A stretch of 64,000 nucleotides of DNA from Fructobacillus pseudoficulneus (GCF_900108455.1 NZ_FNWS01000002.1:186001-250000); one strand, 5' to 3'; numbered from the stretch's first letter, positions 18,924-29,128 are shown. Numbers and translations: made by a program. The notes: a model not told the origin generated them from the sequence alone.

Positions 18924-20276
18924 TTATTCGTTGTCATCAGGTTCGGCAAACAAAGAGGTCAAAGACTTCTTCATCCGCGAGAACATGCCTGACTTTTCTT
19001 GTTCGGGATCGGCATAAACACCATCGTCGCCTTCGGCTTCAATTACGCCTTGCTTTCCCTGGTCAACGAGATGATAGGTGCTAGCAGCTGTTTCAGCTGT
19101 TGGCTCAACCTGTTCGCCCATTAAGACCATCTTAATTTGCACCGCCAAGTTACTCTGAAAGGCTTGGTGTGAGGCATAAGCTAACGCCCTGGCAAAACTT
19201 GGGTGACGCAAACCAATTTGTGTTGGTTGAGCCACTTGAACATTTTGACCAAAATGTTCTTGAGCTTTAGCCAATAACCCTGGTGTGGCAGCATTACCAC
19301 CCGTGATTAAGAAACCACCCGGCAATTCGTCAGCTCCGATTGTTTGTAGCTGTTGACCCAAACGGTCAAAAATTTGATCATAGCGGGCTGCCATAATTTC
19401 TGACAAATAGTGTTCGTCAACTGGCTTTTTGTCAGTTAAGCCAACGGCATCAACATAAAACTGTTGCTGAGCTGAGGCTTGGAATGGATCAGCTGACCCA
19501 TACTTTTTCTTAATTGATTCTGCATCTTGGATACTAATACCCAAAACAGTTGAAATATCCTTGGTAACTTGAATGCCACCTTCGTAATCAACCGTCATGT
19601 ACTTCACTTTGTGGTCGTGGACAACCGAAGCGGTCGACTGACCACCAGCCAAATCAATCAAAATCGCACCAAAGTCCTGTTCGGCATCATTCAAAAAGGC
19701 TGGCGCCAAAGCAATTGGTGCTAAGACCAACGACTGAATTGCCAAACCGGCTTTTTGAACGGCAATCTTGATTGAATCAACCACCTTAGCTGGCGCCAAA
19801 TAGGCTAATCCTTGCACTTCAAGACGGACACCAATCATATCGGTTGGATCCTTGATGCCATCAAAACCATCAACGATAAATTCGCTTGGCAAAAATTCAA
19901 CCACACGTTGGTCCTGCAATGCCAGTGTATCTAGCGCTTGCCTAGTGACGTTGACCACGTCTTGGTTGGTAATTTGTTTATTTTGATTTTCAATCGAAAC
20001 TAAGCCGGCAACCTTTTCGATGTCGACATGGTTAGCAGGTAAACCTACCACCACTTCGTTAATTTCGATATTTGCTTTTGAAGCGGCCTGCGCTACAGCT
20101 TGTTGAATAGCTGCTGCAGTCTCATTCAAATCAACGATCACACCACGGCGTAATCCGGCCCCAGGGGCGCTTCCCGTGGCGATGACATTGAAACGACCAT
20201 TCTCACTTTGGGCAACGACCACTTTCACCATGGTTGTGCCGATGTCTAATCCAACTATCACGCCATCTTGGGTCAT
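18924..20276 (-). CDS. ftsA: Cell division protein FtsA
   Basis: 450 residues. Actin-like ATPase that anchors FtsZ to the membrane. It begins [16 protein letters not shown] (phosphate 1 motif), has the 1C subdomain in the first third and [14 protein letters not shown] near 335. The C-terminal tail contains [18 protein letters not shown], an amphipathic membrane-targeting helix. An insert of about 40 residues rich in Ala/Glu/Gly separates the core from this helix. It follows divIB after a 115-bp gap that may hold an extra promoter. Confidence 0.96.
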   Translation of the reverse strand: MTQDGVIVGLDIGTTMVKVVVAQSENGRFNVIATGSAPGAGLRRGVIVDLNETAAAIQQAVAQAASKANIEINEVVVGLPANHVDIEKVAGLVSIENQNKQITNQDVVNVTRQALDTLALQDQRVVEFLPSEFIVDGFDGIKDPTDMIGVRLEVQGLAYLAPAKVVDSIKIAVQKAGLAIQSLVLAPIALAPAFLNDAEQDFGAILIDLAGGQSTASVVHDHKVKYMTVDYEGGIQVTKDISTVLGISIQDAESIKKKYGSADPFQASAQQQFYVDAVGLTDKKPVDEHYLSEIMAARYDQIFDRLGQQLQTIGADELPGGFLITGGNAATPGLLAKAQEHFGQNVQVAQPTQIGLRHPSFARALAYASHQAFQSNLAVQIKMVLMGEQVEPTAETAASTYHLVDQGKQGVIEAEGDDGVYADPEQEKSGMFSRMKKSLTSLFAEPDDNE

Positions 20277-20391
20277 GCATTTTTCCCCTCTTTAATAAAA
20301 ATTTTAGAAACTAAACCTAAAAATAATCTTATCATATTCTACCTTAGTACGGTAGGCTTTCCAGGCTAATTTCTGCTAAGTTTTGCTTTTT
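20277..20391 (-). promoter_or_regulatory. ftsA upstream region, possible internal dcw promoter
   Basis: This 115-bp AT-rich gap between divIB and ftsA contains a small hairpin (CTACC 20339-20343 with GGTAG 20351-20355) and a weak -10-like TATGAT on the minus strand at 20331-20336. No good -35 was seen. FtsA and FtsZ are needed in larger amounts than DivIB, so an internal promoter is plausible but unproven. Confidence 0.3.
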
Positions 20392-21093
20392 TTAATTGCT
20401 ATACGGATATGAGTACGAACCGTACTGTAAATCAATCACACCTTGACTGGACATCTGTGCGGCAATCCCAGCATAATAACGCATTTTAGCAGCTAAAGTA
20501 CCCTGGCTCGCATAGACCGTGTTACCATCGTTCATCACTAAGATTAATTTGTCCGCGTTATTGCCATCGGGGGCAAAGCGGATTTCACCAATATTCAGTC
20601 GCAACGCCGAATCTAAGGACGAAACTGCCTTGGCCACTTTTTTGACCCGACTTTGACTAGTAAAGTCCATGTAAACTGGGCCCTGACCATCTGGTTGGCT
20701 GACCCGGCTGCGATTACCCGCCGAATCCAGCTGATACCATTGATTTTTTTCTTGAATAAAACCGGCATTAATTTTCTCGCCGGCCTCAATATTGACGGTT
20801 TGATTTGTCAATGTAATCTTAACCTGTGAGATTTTGCCGTTACTATTTTTTAATTTTTGCCCTAAAAAAGTTTCCTGCAAGAAAACTTGGTAACGGTAAT
20901 CACCAGGCTTAATCCCAACTTGTTTTTCAATTGTTTCAGTCGGAATATTCCCCGCATCAACATTGACAACATTAATTTTTAACCAAGGCTGCCAAACGAA
21001 GAGAATTGCTGCAATCACGGCCAAAAAAACCAGAGCCACACCGGCACCGGTTCCTGTTTTCTTGCGTGTAATTGTGGCAAATTCCTCTTCCAA
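20392..21093 (-). CDS. divIB: Cell division protein DivIB/FtsQ
   Basis: 233 residues, a little short for the family. A cytoplasmic tail of 16-20 residues is followed by one membrane segment (about 18-36, GVALVFLAVIAAILFVW), then an extracellular POTRA domain (INVVNVDAGNIPTETIEKQV) and a beta domain. DivIB holds FtsL and FtsB in the divisome. It lies 12 bp after murG, as in other Lactobacillales dcw clusters. The short Tyr/Ser-rich C-terminus has no extended gamma tail. Confidence 0.85.
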   Translation of the reverse strand: MEEEFATITRKKTGTGAGVALVFLAVIAAILFVWQPWLKINVVNVDAGNIPTETIEKQVGIKPGDYRYQVFLQETFLGQKLKNSNGKISQVKITLTNQTVNIEAGEKINAGFIQEKNQWYQLDSAGNRSRVSQPDGQGPVYMDFTSQSRVKKVAKAVSSLDSALRLNIGEIRFAPDGNNADKLILVMNDGNTVYASQGTLAAKMRYYAGIAAQMSSQGVIDLQYGSYSYPYSN

Positions 21094-21105
21094 GCTAATT
21101 TCCTC

Positions 21106-22200
21106 TTAAATCACCGACTTAATCAAATCGTAGAAACGATCACCAGCATCTGTGATACCAACCGCCGCAGACTGTTTTTCCATTGCTTGCGCCTGGGCAT
21201 CGTCCAATAGCAAGGCATCCGCTGCCTTAACCAACGAATCGCCATTCAAGTCCGGTTCCTTGATTGAAAGAGCGGCGCCCGCTTCAACTAGTGAACTGGC
21301 GTTCTTAGTCTGGTGGTCACCGGTAACAAATGGTGATGGCACCAGAATTGCTGGCAAGCCAAGAGCAGTTAACTCCGCAATTGAAGTCGCCCCTGCCCGC
21401 GATACCAACACACTGGCCTTTTTCATCACGGCCGGCATGTTATCAATATAAGGCAGCACCTTAATATGGTCACCCAAAGTCAGGTTTCGTTCGGCCAGCA
21501 AGCGGTTAAAGTTGTCAATCCGCTTTGGGCCAGCCACCAAAACGACTTGATAAGGCCGGTCGTTAAAGGCTGGAATGGCTGCCAGGGTGGCCAAGTTGAT
21601 CGCTGGGGCCCCTTGTGAGCCACCAAAGATTAGCAAAGTTTTCACGCCATCCTTTAAGCCATAGCTTGTCCAAGAAAAATCAGATTGCAAATTAGCCACT
21701 TCTTGGGCCCGTGGGTTACCAATTAGAACCGTCTTATCGGCTGGGAATTGGTCTTTAGCAGCTTCAAAGCCCAAACCAATCTTAGTTGCTCCCCGTGCCA
21801 AGAACTTATTCGTGATCCCTGCCACAGAATTTTGCTCATGAATCACGGTTGGAATCTTCATTTGCTGAGCGGCATACAAAACGGCTCCCGAGACATAGCC
21901 ACCCGTTCCAACGACAACATCCGGCTGAAAGCCCTTTAAAATTTTTTTGGCTTCCCGCACCGCTTTCAAAAAGAGATAGACAGTTTTGAAGTTGCTAGCA
22001 GATAATGACCGAGAAAATCCCTGAACATCCAGTTGCATAAAGGGAATCCCCGTTTGCGGCACGATATTTTTTTCGACACCACGGTAAGAGCCGATGTATA
22101 AGAACTCTGCATCCGTTTCCTTTTGTTCAATAATTTTTGCTAAAGCGAGTGCTGGATAAATATGACCACCCGTTCCGCCACCTGACAAAACAACTTTCAT
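21106..22200 (-). CDS. murG: UDP-GlcNAc:lipid I GlcNAc transferase MurG
   Basis: 364 residues. Makes lipid II on the inner face of the membrane. The signature GGTGGHIYPALALAK is at 8-22; VVGTGGYVSG and IHEQNSVAGITNKFLA mark the acceptor side, and LIFGGSQGAPAIN with SRAGATSIAELTALGLP the UDP-GlcNAc site. It follows murD by 12 bp. Confidence 0.97.
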   Translation of the reverse strand: MKVVLSGGGTGGHIYPALALAKIIEQKETDAEFLYIGSYRGVEKNIVPQTGIPFMQLDVQGFSRSLSASNFKTVYLFLKAVREAKKILKGFQPDVVVGTGGYVSGAVLYAAQQMKIPTVIHEQNSVAGITNKFLARGATKIGLGFEAAKDQFPADKTVLIGNPRAQEVANLQSDFSWTSYGLKDGVKTLLIFGGSQGAPAINLATLAAIPAFNDRPYQVVLVAGPKRIDNFNRLLAERNLTLGDHIKVLPYIDNMPAVMKKASVLVSRAGATSIAELTALGLPAILVPSPFVTGDHQTKNASSLVEAGAALSIKEPDLNGDSLVKAADALLLDDAQAQAMEKQSAAVGITDAGDRFYDLIKSVI

Positions 22201-22212
22201 TTTTTAATCTCC

Positions 22213-23568
22213 TTATGCCAAGTTCATGGCTGCGCGCAAGGCCTTTTCGTAGGCTTCACCGCGAATTTCAAAGTTTGGATATTGGTCCCATGAGGCCGCT
22301 GCCGGTGAGAACAACACGACTTCACCAGGCTGAGCCAGCTTCACCGCTAACGGTGCCGCCTCCTCAACTGATTCAACTACTGTCACGGGTAAATTCAAAG
22401 ACTTGGCCAATGCCACCACCTTATCCTTGGTTTCACCAAAGGCAATCACCTGGCGGACGTTTTTTAAGTCTGGCGCCAAACGCATCAGGTCATCCCCACG
22501 GTCCAAGCCCCCAGCCAACCAAATAACTGGCTGATCAAAAGCAGACAAGGCCGCTTGGGTTGCCTCAATGTCCGTTGCCTTGGAATCATTGTAATAGATT
22601 ACATCGTCTTGCTGGAATAAGAATTCCAAACGGTGCTTAACTCCTCCAAAGCTTTGCAAAACATGGCGAATCCCAACTGGGTTAGCCCCAGCCACAGTCG
22701 CCGCAGTCGTTGCGGCCAAAACGTTTTCCAAATTAGGACGGCCAACCAATTTGACATCGGCAAACGGCATCAAAACTTGACCGTCAAAAACCAAGTCATC
22801 CCCACTTTGGTGAGCGTAGGCCGCTTGGTTACTAGCATCAAATTCCAAAACCTTGGCCGCCGTCTTAGAAGCAATCACTGGCGTGTCCGGTCCCTCTCCG
22901 TTCAAAATCAAGACTTGATCTGCAGTTTGGTCTTCCGTGACATGGATTTTTGCCGCCAAATAAGCTGCGCGGGTATGGTGGAAGTCCAAGTGATTAGCAA
23001 AGACATTCGTAATCACAGCGATGTCTGGTGCAAGCGCAGGAATGCCCAGCAATTGGAAGGATGATAATTCCAAAACCAAGGTATCAGCTGCCGTCAAATC
23101 ACCAACAACTTGGCAAACTGGTGTTCCAATATTACCGGCTACAACCACTTTGCCCTGCGTTGCGTCAGCCTGGAGCATCTTCCCCAATAAAGTCGTCGTG
23201 GTCGTCTTACCGTTTGAACCGGTCACCACAATCAATCGACCTGTGAAGGTTGAGAGCGCCACGGCCACTTCCGTTAAAATCGGAATCTCTAACTTGACTG
23301 CTTTTTCCAGCAGTGGTTGTTCATAGTGGATACCAGGGTTTTTCACCACGTAATCAGTATCCTCCGCCAAAGCATCTGCCTGGTCGTTAGCCGCAAAGAC
23401 CACGCCCGCTTCCTGCAGTGCCTTGATTTCATCGTCAACCGGAATCGCATCGCGGTTAGCCACCGTTACCTGGGCGCCCAGCTCGAGCAAGCGCTTTGTG
23501 GCTGCTTTGCCGGACTTGGCCCAGCCAAGTACCAATACTTTTTTATTGTTGAAATTCAATTTTGCCAT
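22213..23568 (-). CDS. murD: UDP-MurNAc-L-alanine:D-glutamate ligase MurD
   Basis: 451 residues. Adds D-Glu to the cytoplasmic peptidoglycan precursor. The ATP loop GSNGKTTTTTLLG is near residue 116; YYNDSKATDIEATQAAL and WLAGGLDRGDD belong to the C-terminal ligase domain. It starts 74 bp after mraY; the gap contains no recognisable control element. murE, murF, murC and ftsW are not in this cluster. Confidence 0.97.
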   Translation of the reverse strand: MAKLNFNNKKVLVLGWAKSGKAATKRLLELGAQVTVANRDAIPVDDEIKALQEAGVVFAANDQADALAEDTDYVVKNPGIHYEQPLLEKAVKLEIPILTEVAVALSTFTGRLIVVTGSNGKTTTTTLLGKMLQADATQGKVVVAGNIGTPVCQVVGDLTAADTLVLELSSFQLLGIPALAPDIAVITNVFANHLDFHHTRAAYLAAKIHVTEDQTADQVLILNGEGPDTPVIASKTAAKVLEFDASNQAAYAHQSGDDLVFDGQVLMPFADVKLVGRPNLENVLAATTAATVAGANPVGIRHVLQSFGGVKHRLEFLFQQDDVIYYNDSKATDIEATQAALSAFDQPVIWLAGGLDRGDDLMRLAPDLKNVRQVIAFGETKDKVVALAKSLNLPVTVVESVEEAAPLAVKLAQPGEVVLFSPAAASWDQYPNFEIRGEAYEKALRAAMNLA

Positions 23569-23642
23569 CTGCTTCTCCTAACAGTCTACACAATGAATAT
23601 AAAACAGTTTATGTACGGTAGTTTACACTACCCGTCTTCTCT

Positions 23643-24599
23643 TTAAAAAATTAATAAGGCAATCACGGCCAAAATTAAACCGACCGACCAAAAGGCGATA
23701 TCAATTTGCCATTCACTCCAACCAAACTTTTCAAATGAATGGTGGATTGGCGACATTGGAAAGACCCGCTTTTGGAAAAAGTGATAGGAAACCGTCTGAA
23801 TAATCACCGACAAAGTTTCAATCACAAAGACTAGCCCAATGATCAACAACGAAATCACAGCGTGCAGAAGAATTGACTCAACGGCCAAACCAGCCCCCAG
23901 TGCCAATGAACCAGTGTCACCCATAAAGATTTTGGCCTTTGGCAAATTGAAAATCAAAAATCCAGCCAAAGTTCCAATCAAAACAAAGTTAAAGGAAACC
24001 ATCGACCAGCTACCGGCCTGCCAGGCGAGCACGGTATTAGCCCCATAGGCAATCACAGCCAGGCCACCAAGCAAACCATCTAAGCCATCCGTTAGGTTGG
24101 TGGCGTTTGACCAGCCGACCAACCAAAACCAAATAAAGATCACGTAGAAATAGCCCAGGTAAACCACACCAAAAACTGGCAAATTAAGAATGGCCGGTAC
24201 ATGTAATGACCAAAGCAAAAGCATCACGACCACGGCCGATAAACTTTGCGCCGCCAACTTTGGCTTAAAGGCAAAGCCGTCATCCGCGTGACGAGCCAGC
24301 TTTAACACATCATCGACTGCGCCAATCAAGGCAAAGCTACCGATTGCAACCGCTAAAGTCAAAATGGTCGTGAAAGCTGTCCCATTGGCATAGGTTCCTG
24401 GCAAACAAAAGGCGACGACTAAGGCAACCAGAACAAAGACCGCGCCACCCAGTGAAGGTGTGCCAGCCTTTTGCTGGTGGTCAGGACCAAGTTTGCGAAT
24501 GACCGCCTGTTCCTTACTTTGCTTTAGCTTCTTAATTGTAATTGGCATTAGCAAGGCGGTGATCACCATGCCCAACAAAAAATCTAAAACCACTGACAT
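23643..24599 (-). CDS. mraY: Phospho-MurNAc-pentapeptide transferase MraY
   Basis: 318 residues, about ten membrane segments. Makes lipid I from UDP-MurNAc-pentapeptide and undecaprenyl phosphate. Key motifs: GAVDDVLKLARH, NATNLTDGLDGLLGG (catalytic Asp region) and KIFMGDTGSLALGAG, with SPIHHSFEKFGWSE near the C-terminus. Its ATG at 24599 abuts the stop of the penicillin-binding protein gene, so the two are translationally coupled. Confidence 0.97.
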   Translation of the reverse strand: MSVVLDFLLGMVITALLMPITIKKLKQSKEQAVIRKLGPDHQQKAGTPSLGGAVFVLVALVVAFCLPGTYANGTAFTTILTLAVAIGSFALIGAVDDVLKLARHADDGFAFKPKLAAQSLSAVVVMLLLWSLHVPAILNLPVFGVVYLGYFYVIFIWFWLVGWSNATNLTDGLDGLLGGLAVIAYGANTVLAWQAGSWSMVSFNFVLIGTLAGFLIFNLPKAKIFMGDTGSLALGAGLAVESILLHAVISLLIIGLVFVIETLSVIIQTVSYHFFQKRVFPMSPIHHSFEKFGWSEWQIDIAFWSVGLILAVIALLIF

Positions 24600-26744
24600 T
24601 TATGTTTTCTCCTTAAAGTTAACGTCAATTTTTAATTGTCCGGTGACCGGTGTCCCCGTCACTTGACTCTGCTTTTCACCGTAGCCCGATCCAGTTAAGG
24701 TCATTTTCACTTTGGCTAAATAACCCCAAGCTAAGACTTCATTCTTTGTCCAAGAGGTAAAGTCAGGAACCGTTACCTTGCCCTTAGCGGTCAAGAAGAT
24801 TAACTGTCCCTTAATCGCATTTTGGTTACCCTTAATTGATTGTGCCGAAACGTTACCAGTTGACCCAAGGGTCGTTACCCGCAAACCGGCATCCTTTAAG
24901 GTCTGCTCAGCTTGAGCAATTGGCAAGCCCTTCACATCAGGCACCGTAATTTGATTAGTCTTGGACTTAACCCCAGCACTACCATCGTTAAGCGCCTGAA
25001 GCATTACTGGACGGAAGACATTGTTCAACGTAATCTGAATATTAGCATCCGGGAAAACCTGCGGCTGACGAACGGCTATATACATAATATACTTGGGATT
25101 TTGCTCTGGCACAATTGCCATCACCGAATGAATATCATTGGTCAAACCATCCAAGTACTTTCCATTTTCAGAAATTTGCGCGGTACCGGTCTTCGCCGCC
25201 ACTTGGTAGCCGGCATCTGCTAAGCTATACTGCTTGGCCGTACCATCATCTGCGTTAACAACGCCAGTCATCGTTTGCAACACCTGCTTGGCCGTATCTG
25301 CAGAAATTGGTTGCGCAACCTTTTCGGTCTTACCACGGTAGGTCACCTTTCCCGTTGACGGATTGGTCATCTTATCGACCAAATATGGCCGAATTTCTTT
25401 ACCACCGTTGGCAAAGGCGGAATAAGCCTGCAAGAGTTGGACCGGCGTCACTCGAATGGCTTGTCCATAGGCCGTATTGGCTTGGTCAATTGGTTGGGCA
25501 AAGGACATCGAACCAGATTCTTCATTTGGCAAATCCGTCCCCGTCTTCTGCAAGAAACGGAACTTGGTAATGTACGACTTCCAAGTTTTGGCACCCAAAG
25601 CCTGCTCAATATGAGCAAAACCAACGTTCGATGAACGCTCGTAGGCTTGGCGGTAGGTCAAAACCCCTTCGTTATTTCCAAAGGCATCGACCACCTTTTG
25701 GCCGTTAATTTCATACGTTCCAGATTGATAAGTATCATTTGGCTGCCACTTACCTTCCTGGATAGCGGCCGCTAAGGTAATCGTCTTCATCGTTGATCCA
25801 GGTTCAAATGAGCCCTGGTTCAACAAATTTTCCCAGGTATCCGACAGGCCATCTTGCGTATTTGGATCAAAGTTTGGTCGCTGCGTTGCCGCCACAATTT
25901 TACCAGTCTTAGCCTCCATCAAAACGGCCATGGCTGACTTGGCTTTCGTACCAGCAAACAAAACGTCCATCCGGTTTTCCAGCGTCGATTGCAGCTTTTC
26001 ATTCAGTGTCAGCGTGACGTCGTCACCGTTTTGGACTTGGTTTTTCTTCGAAGTCTCATCTTGACTACCAAGCGAGGTCTGAACCCCGTCCTTCCCACGC
26101 AAAAGCTTATTTTCAAAGGCCTCCACCCCTAAAATACCATTCAAAGTTCGCCGACCGACGCTATTTTGAACAGAATTCGTTAGGCCAATAATATGCGAAG
26201 CCATCCGATTATTAGGGTAGTAGCGCGCTGGCTGAGAATTAAACTTAATTCCTGGCAGCTTTAGCGCCTTAATTTGGTTATACTGATCGACGCTTAAGTT
26301 CTTTGCTTTTGGCCCAAATTCAACCTGTAGCTTATTAGAAGTCAGTTGACTATAAAGAGCGTCGTAGCTGATTCCCAAAATGCTGCTAAGCTTCTGGGCG
26401 GTATCCTGTTTGTCAACGACATAATCCGGTTGACCGGCCTTAGTGACCTGCTTTTTATCCAAGACAGCATACATATCGTAAACGGTCGAGTTATCGGCTA
26501 GGACTTGACCATCCGAATCCAAAATTTGGCCTCGAGTGGCGGGCACCGTTTCCTTTTGCATAAAGGTTAGCCGGGTCGCCGTCGTTAAATTATGATGGTT
26601 AACTTCTTTAAACCCAGCAATTTGAAAAAGACGACCACCCATAATCAAAATAACAAAGAAAGCCCCCAAAAAAAGGAGGCCACCAAAACGCTTTGCATTT
26701 CGGGTTATTTTTTTACCGAGTTGTCGTCTTTTATCTTGCTTCAT
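24600..26744 (-). CDS. pbp2X: Division transpeptidase, class B PBP with two PASTA domains (PBP2x/FtsI)
   Basis: 714 residues. One N-terminal membrane anchor (about 22-42), a dimerisation domain, then the transpeptidase domain with EPGSTMKTIT (SxxK, catalytic Ser), RSSNVG (SxN) and AAKTGTAQ (KTG). After residue about 595 two PASTA repeats follow (TVPDVKGLPIAQAEQTLKDA and VTVPDFTSWTKNEVLAWGYL). It cross-links septal peptidoglycan with FtsW. It begins 4 bp after ftsL and touches mraY. Confidence 0.95.
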   Translation of the reverse strand: MKQDKRRQLGKKITRNAKRFGGLLFLGAFFVILIMGGRLFQIAGFKEVNHHNLTTATRLTFMQKETVPATRGQILDSDGQVLADNSTVYDMYAVLDKKQVTKAGQPDYVVDKQDTAQKLSSILGISYDALYSQLTSNKLQVEFGPKAKNLSVDQYNQIKALKLPGIKFNSQPARYYPNNRMASHIIGLTNSVQNSVGRRTLNGILGVEAFENKLLRGKDGVQTSLGSQDETSKKNQVQNGDDVTLTLNEKLQSTLENRMDVLFAGTKAKSAMAVLMEAKTGKIVAATQRPNFDPNTQDGLSDTWENLLNQGSFEPGSTMKTITLAAAIQEGKWQPNDTYQSGTYEINGQKVVDAFGNNEGVLTYRQAYERSSNVGFAHIEQALGAKTWKSYITKFRFLQKTGTDLPNEESGSMSFAQPIDQANTAYGQAIRVTPVQLLQAYSAFANGGKEIRPYLVDKMTNPSTGKVTYRGKTEKVAQPISADTAKQVLQTMTGVVNADDGTAKQYSLADAGYQVAAKTGTAQISENGKYLDGLTNDIHSVMAIVPEQNPKYIMYIAVRQPQVFPDANIQITLNNVFRPVMLQALNDGSAGVKSKTNQITVPDVKGLPIAQAEQTLKDAGLRVTTLGSTGNVSAQSIKGNQNAIKGQLIFLTAKGKVTVPDFTSWTKNEVLAWGYLAKVKMTLTGSGYGEKQSQVTGTPVTGQLKIDVNFKEKT

Positions 26745-26748
26745 CTGC

Positions 26749-27123
26749 TTATTGGTTTACATTTCGGACGTTATCTGTGCTTTGTTCCATATTAGCCGAT
26801 TTTGCAACCTTTTCCAAGTTGTCACGGTTAGTTTTTGCTTGAATTTCACCCCGATAAGAATCATTATCTTCTTTTACCTGAGTAATCTTTTGAGAAATTT
26901 GTTGGTTTTGCGCATCAATGCGTTGCATAGAAACCGTTGTGGCAACGGTTCCAAGCATTAACAGCATCACCACGGCCGACATAAAAATCACCAGGCCGCG
27001 TTCTCTTTTTGTCCAAACTGCCGCTTGGTATCTTTTTTTGGTACGAACTTTTTTGACAGCCGGTGTCGGTTGTTCTGGTAAGGCTGTCGCTACGTTTTGG
27101 TATCGATAAGCGTTTTGTGCCAT
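26749..27123 (-). CDS. ftsL: Cell division protein FtsL
   Basis: 124 residues from the ATG at 27123 (AAAGGAG 6 nt upstream); a frame extending 10 codons further has no ribosome site. A basic cytoplasmic tail (KKVRTKKRYQAAVWTKRERG) precedes one membrane segment (about 52-72) and an extracellular coiled coil (QRIDAQNQQISQKITQVKED). FtsL forms the FtsQBL complex with DivIB. Its place between rsmH and the PBP gene is diagnostic, because the sequence itself is poorly conserved. Confidence 0.9.
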   Translation of the reverse strand: MAQNAYRYQNVATALPEQPTPAVKKVRTKKRYQAAVWTKRERGLVIFMSAVVMLLMLGTVATTVSMQRIDAQNQQISQKITQVKEDNDSYRGEIQAKTNRDNLEKVAKSANMEQSTDNVRNVNQ

Positions 27124-27190
27124 TTGGAACTCCTTTACTCTAAATTCAAACAAAAACTAATCGTTAACTTTTCATCCACCGCAACAAATA

Positions 27191-28144
27191 CTAAGAATCA
27201 TCGCGTTTCAAACGCACGATTCCGCGCAGCTGCGCCGAAGCGGAACGGTGATTTTCTTCCTGTTCCACTTCACTTGGGCGGATTGGCTTTCGTGTCAGTA
27301 ACTCATAATCGGCTTGCATTTGTTCTGGTAACAGTGGCAAACCGCGTGGTAGGTCCGGTTGAGCGGCCCTTTCCCGAAACATCTGCTTAATCAACCGGTC
27401 CTCTTGAGACTGGAAGGAAATCGCAGCAATTCGGCCTTGAACAGCTAAGAGGTCCAAGGCTTGCTCCAAAGAGTCTTCTAGGGCGCCTAATTCGTCGTTA
27501 ACCGCCACTCGAAGAGCCTGAAACGTCCTCTTAGCCGGATGGCCACCATGACGCCGTGCTGGTGCCGGAATGGCATCCTTAATAATTTCAACCAAATCAA
27601 AGGTGGTTTCGATCGGTCCCTGCTCACGGGCCTGCTCAATCTTACGGGCAATTGCCTTACCAAAGCGGTCTTCACCATAACGGGTCAAAACACGCACCAA
27701 GTCAGAAAACGGCCATTCATTGACAATAACTTTCGCCGTTAAGTTTTGACGACGGTCCATTCGCATATCCAGTGGCGCATCGTGGTTATATGAAAAGCCA
27801 CGGTCCCCCTGATCAAATTGAACCGAGGACACCCCTAAGTCATACAAGACGCCATCAACTGCTTGGATGCCGCGTTCGTTCAAACTAATCGTTAAGGTCC
27901 GGAAATTTTGGAACACCAAGACTAATTTGCCAGCAGCAATTTCGTCTGCATATTGTTGTTGATTATGTTCAATTGCCGTCTGGTCCTGATCAATAGAATA
28001 CAGGGTACCAGTCGTCAATCGTTTTAATATTTCACCGGTGTGACCACCACCGCCAAGGGTAGCATCAACATAAATCCCATCGGGTTTCACTGCTAAGAGC
28101 TCAACAGCTTCTTTTTGGAGGACTGTTACGTGTTCAAATGCCAT
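27191..28144 (-). CDS. rsmH: 16S rRNA m4C1402 methyltransferase RsmH (MraW)
   Basis: 317 residues. Methylates N4 of C1402 in 16S rRNA at the P site. SAM motif [15 protein letters not shown] near residue 27; [20 protein letters not shown] and [11 protein letters not shown] are family signatures. The usual second gene of the dcw operon, 56 bp after mraZ. Confidence 0.97.
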   Translation of the reverse strand: MAFEHVTVLQKEAVELLAVKPDGIYVDATLGGGGHTGEILKRLTTGTLYSIDQDQTAIEHNQQQYADEIAAGKLVLVFQNFRTLTISLNERGIQAVDGVLYDLGVSSVQFDQGDRGFSYNHDAPLDMRMDRRQNLTAKVIVNEWPFSDLVRVLTRYGEDRFGKAIARKIEQAREQGPIETTFDLVEIIKDAIPAPARRHGGHPAKRTFQALRVAVNDELGALEDSLEQALDLLAVQGRIAAISFQSQEDRLIKQMFRERAAQPDLPRGLPLLPEQMQADYELLTRKPIRPSEVEQEENHRSASAQLRGIVRLKRDDS

Positions 28145-28200
28145 TTACTTGTCCTCCTTTCATCTACTTAAATTCAAATTATGTTTATTTATCGACCTCT

Positions 28201-28632
28201 TTAAAAATCAAAGTCGACCAAGCCTTCGGCAATATCGTCAAAGTTTTCAGCAGTATCTTCTGTATAAGCCTGCCAGTTGTCTGCTGACCAGATTTCAAAT
28301 GAGTCACCCGCACCGGTCACGACCACTTCCTTGTCGATCTGTGCATAATCCTTTAAATTTCCGTCAACAATCACGCGACCCTGCTTATCAAATTCAGCTT
28401 CTTTAGCACCAGCCAAAACAAAACGCTTAAAGGCCCGGGCTTCTTTTTTCCCGAGCGGCAAATCGTTTAACTGTTCTTCCAAATTCTGCCAAACAGACAT
28501 CGGCATCGCCCGCAGGGCGTGCTCCATCCAGCGCACAATAACAAATGAGTCACCGAGCTGGTTTCTAAATTTAACCGGGATGGTGAGCCGGCCCTTAGGA
28601 TCTAAATTATGTGAAGATTCTCCCATGAACAT
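28201..28632 (-). CDS. mraZ: Transcriptional regulator MraZ
   Basis: 143 residues with two AbrB-like SpoVT repeats, each marked by a DPKGRLTIPVKFR or DKQGRVIVDGNLK strand. MraZ forms a ring that binds direct repeats upstream of its own gene and regulates the dcw operon. First gene of the cluster. The ATG at 28632 has an AAAGGGGGGTGG ribosome site, and three GTGG boxes lie 45-72 bp upstream. Confidence 0.96.
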   Translation of the reverse strand: MFMGESSHNLDPKGRLTIPVKFRNQLGDSFVIVRWMEHALRAMPMSVWQNLEEQLNDLPLGKKEARAFKRFVLAGAKEAEFDKQGRVIVDGNLKDYAQIDKEVVVTGAGDSFEIWSADNWQAYTEDTAENFDDIAEGLVDFDF

Positions 28633-28674
28633 ATAAGCCCACCCCCCTTTCTTAAATTTAACTTAACATTAATT

Positions 28675-28703
28675 TACCACATTCCCCCACAATCCTCCAC
28701 TTT
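28675..28703 (-). promoter_or_regulatory. MraZ operator: three GTGG boxes at 10-bp spacing
   Basis: On the minus strand GTGGAGGATT, GTGGGGGAAT and GTGGTAAATT follow each other; the CCAC complements begin at 28677, 28687 and 28697, exactly one helical turn apart. This is the arrangement known for MraZ boxes. The AAA-GTGG context of the first box also fits. The dcw promoter itself was not clear; TTGTGG-TGTTAA spanning the boxes is one weak option. Confidence 0.8.
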
Positions 28704-28732
28704 TCTTGTAACTTTTTTTAAAATCAGGTAAC

Positions 28733-28770
28733 AAAAAAGGCATAAACCTTGATATATCAAGGTTTATGCC
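28733..28770 (-). terminator. Terminator after the DUF3397 gene
   Basis: A 16-bp perfect palindrome arm (GGCATAAACCTTGATA and its complement) followed on the minus strand by TTTTTTG. It insulates the dcw promoter from upstream transcription. Confidence 0.9.
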
Positions 28771-28786
28771 TAGTGGGGGAAATCCC

Positions 28787-29128
28787 CTATTTTTTCAAAA
28801 TTATCGACATTACCACGAGGATAATCATCAAGAAATCCCCAATCAGCGAACAAAAGCGCAGATAATGGTGGAAAAAGCGCAAAACTTTTTGGCCATTTCG
28901 GACAACGACAAAGCCCCACACAGCGCCAATTAGTAACAAAAGCAAGATAACTGCCAATAAATCACTTCGATAAAAAACAGACCCCCACGTCTGGTACACC
29001 AAAACAAAGGTGGGCAGTAGGGATAAATCTAAAACATTTAATTTAGGAAATGTACGATAAAAAAATCGCCACATTACAATGATCAACATTACCATCAACC
29101 AGATGGCCGGCCAAAAGAACCAAGTCAT
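28787..29128 (-). CDS. DUF3397-type small membrane protein
   Basis: 113 residues with four hydrophobic segments (about 3-24, 36-50, 57-77, 88-111). Small polytopic proteins of the DUF3397 kind are regularly found just upstream of mraZ in lactobacilli and leuconostocs. No catalytic residues are evident and the function is unknown. Family assignment rests on position, size and topology. Confidence 0.7.
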   Translation of the reverse strand: MTWFFWPAIWLMVMLIIVMWRFFYRTFPKLNVLDLSLLPTFVLVYQTWGSVFYRSDLLAVILLLLLIGAVWGFVVVRNGQKVLRFFHHYLRFCSLIGDFLMIILVVMSIILKK

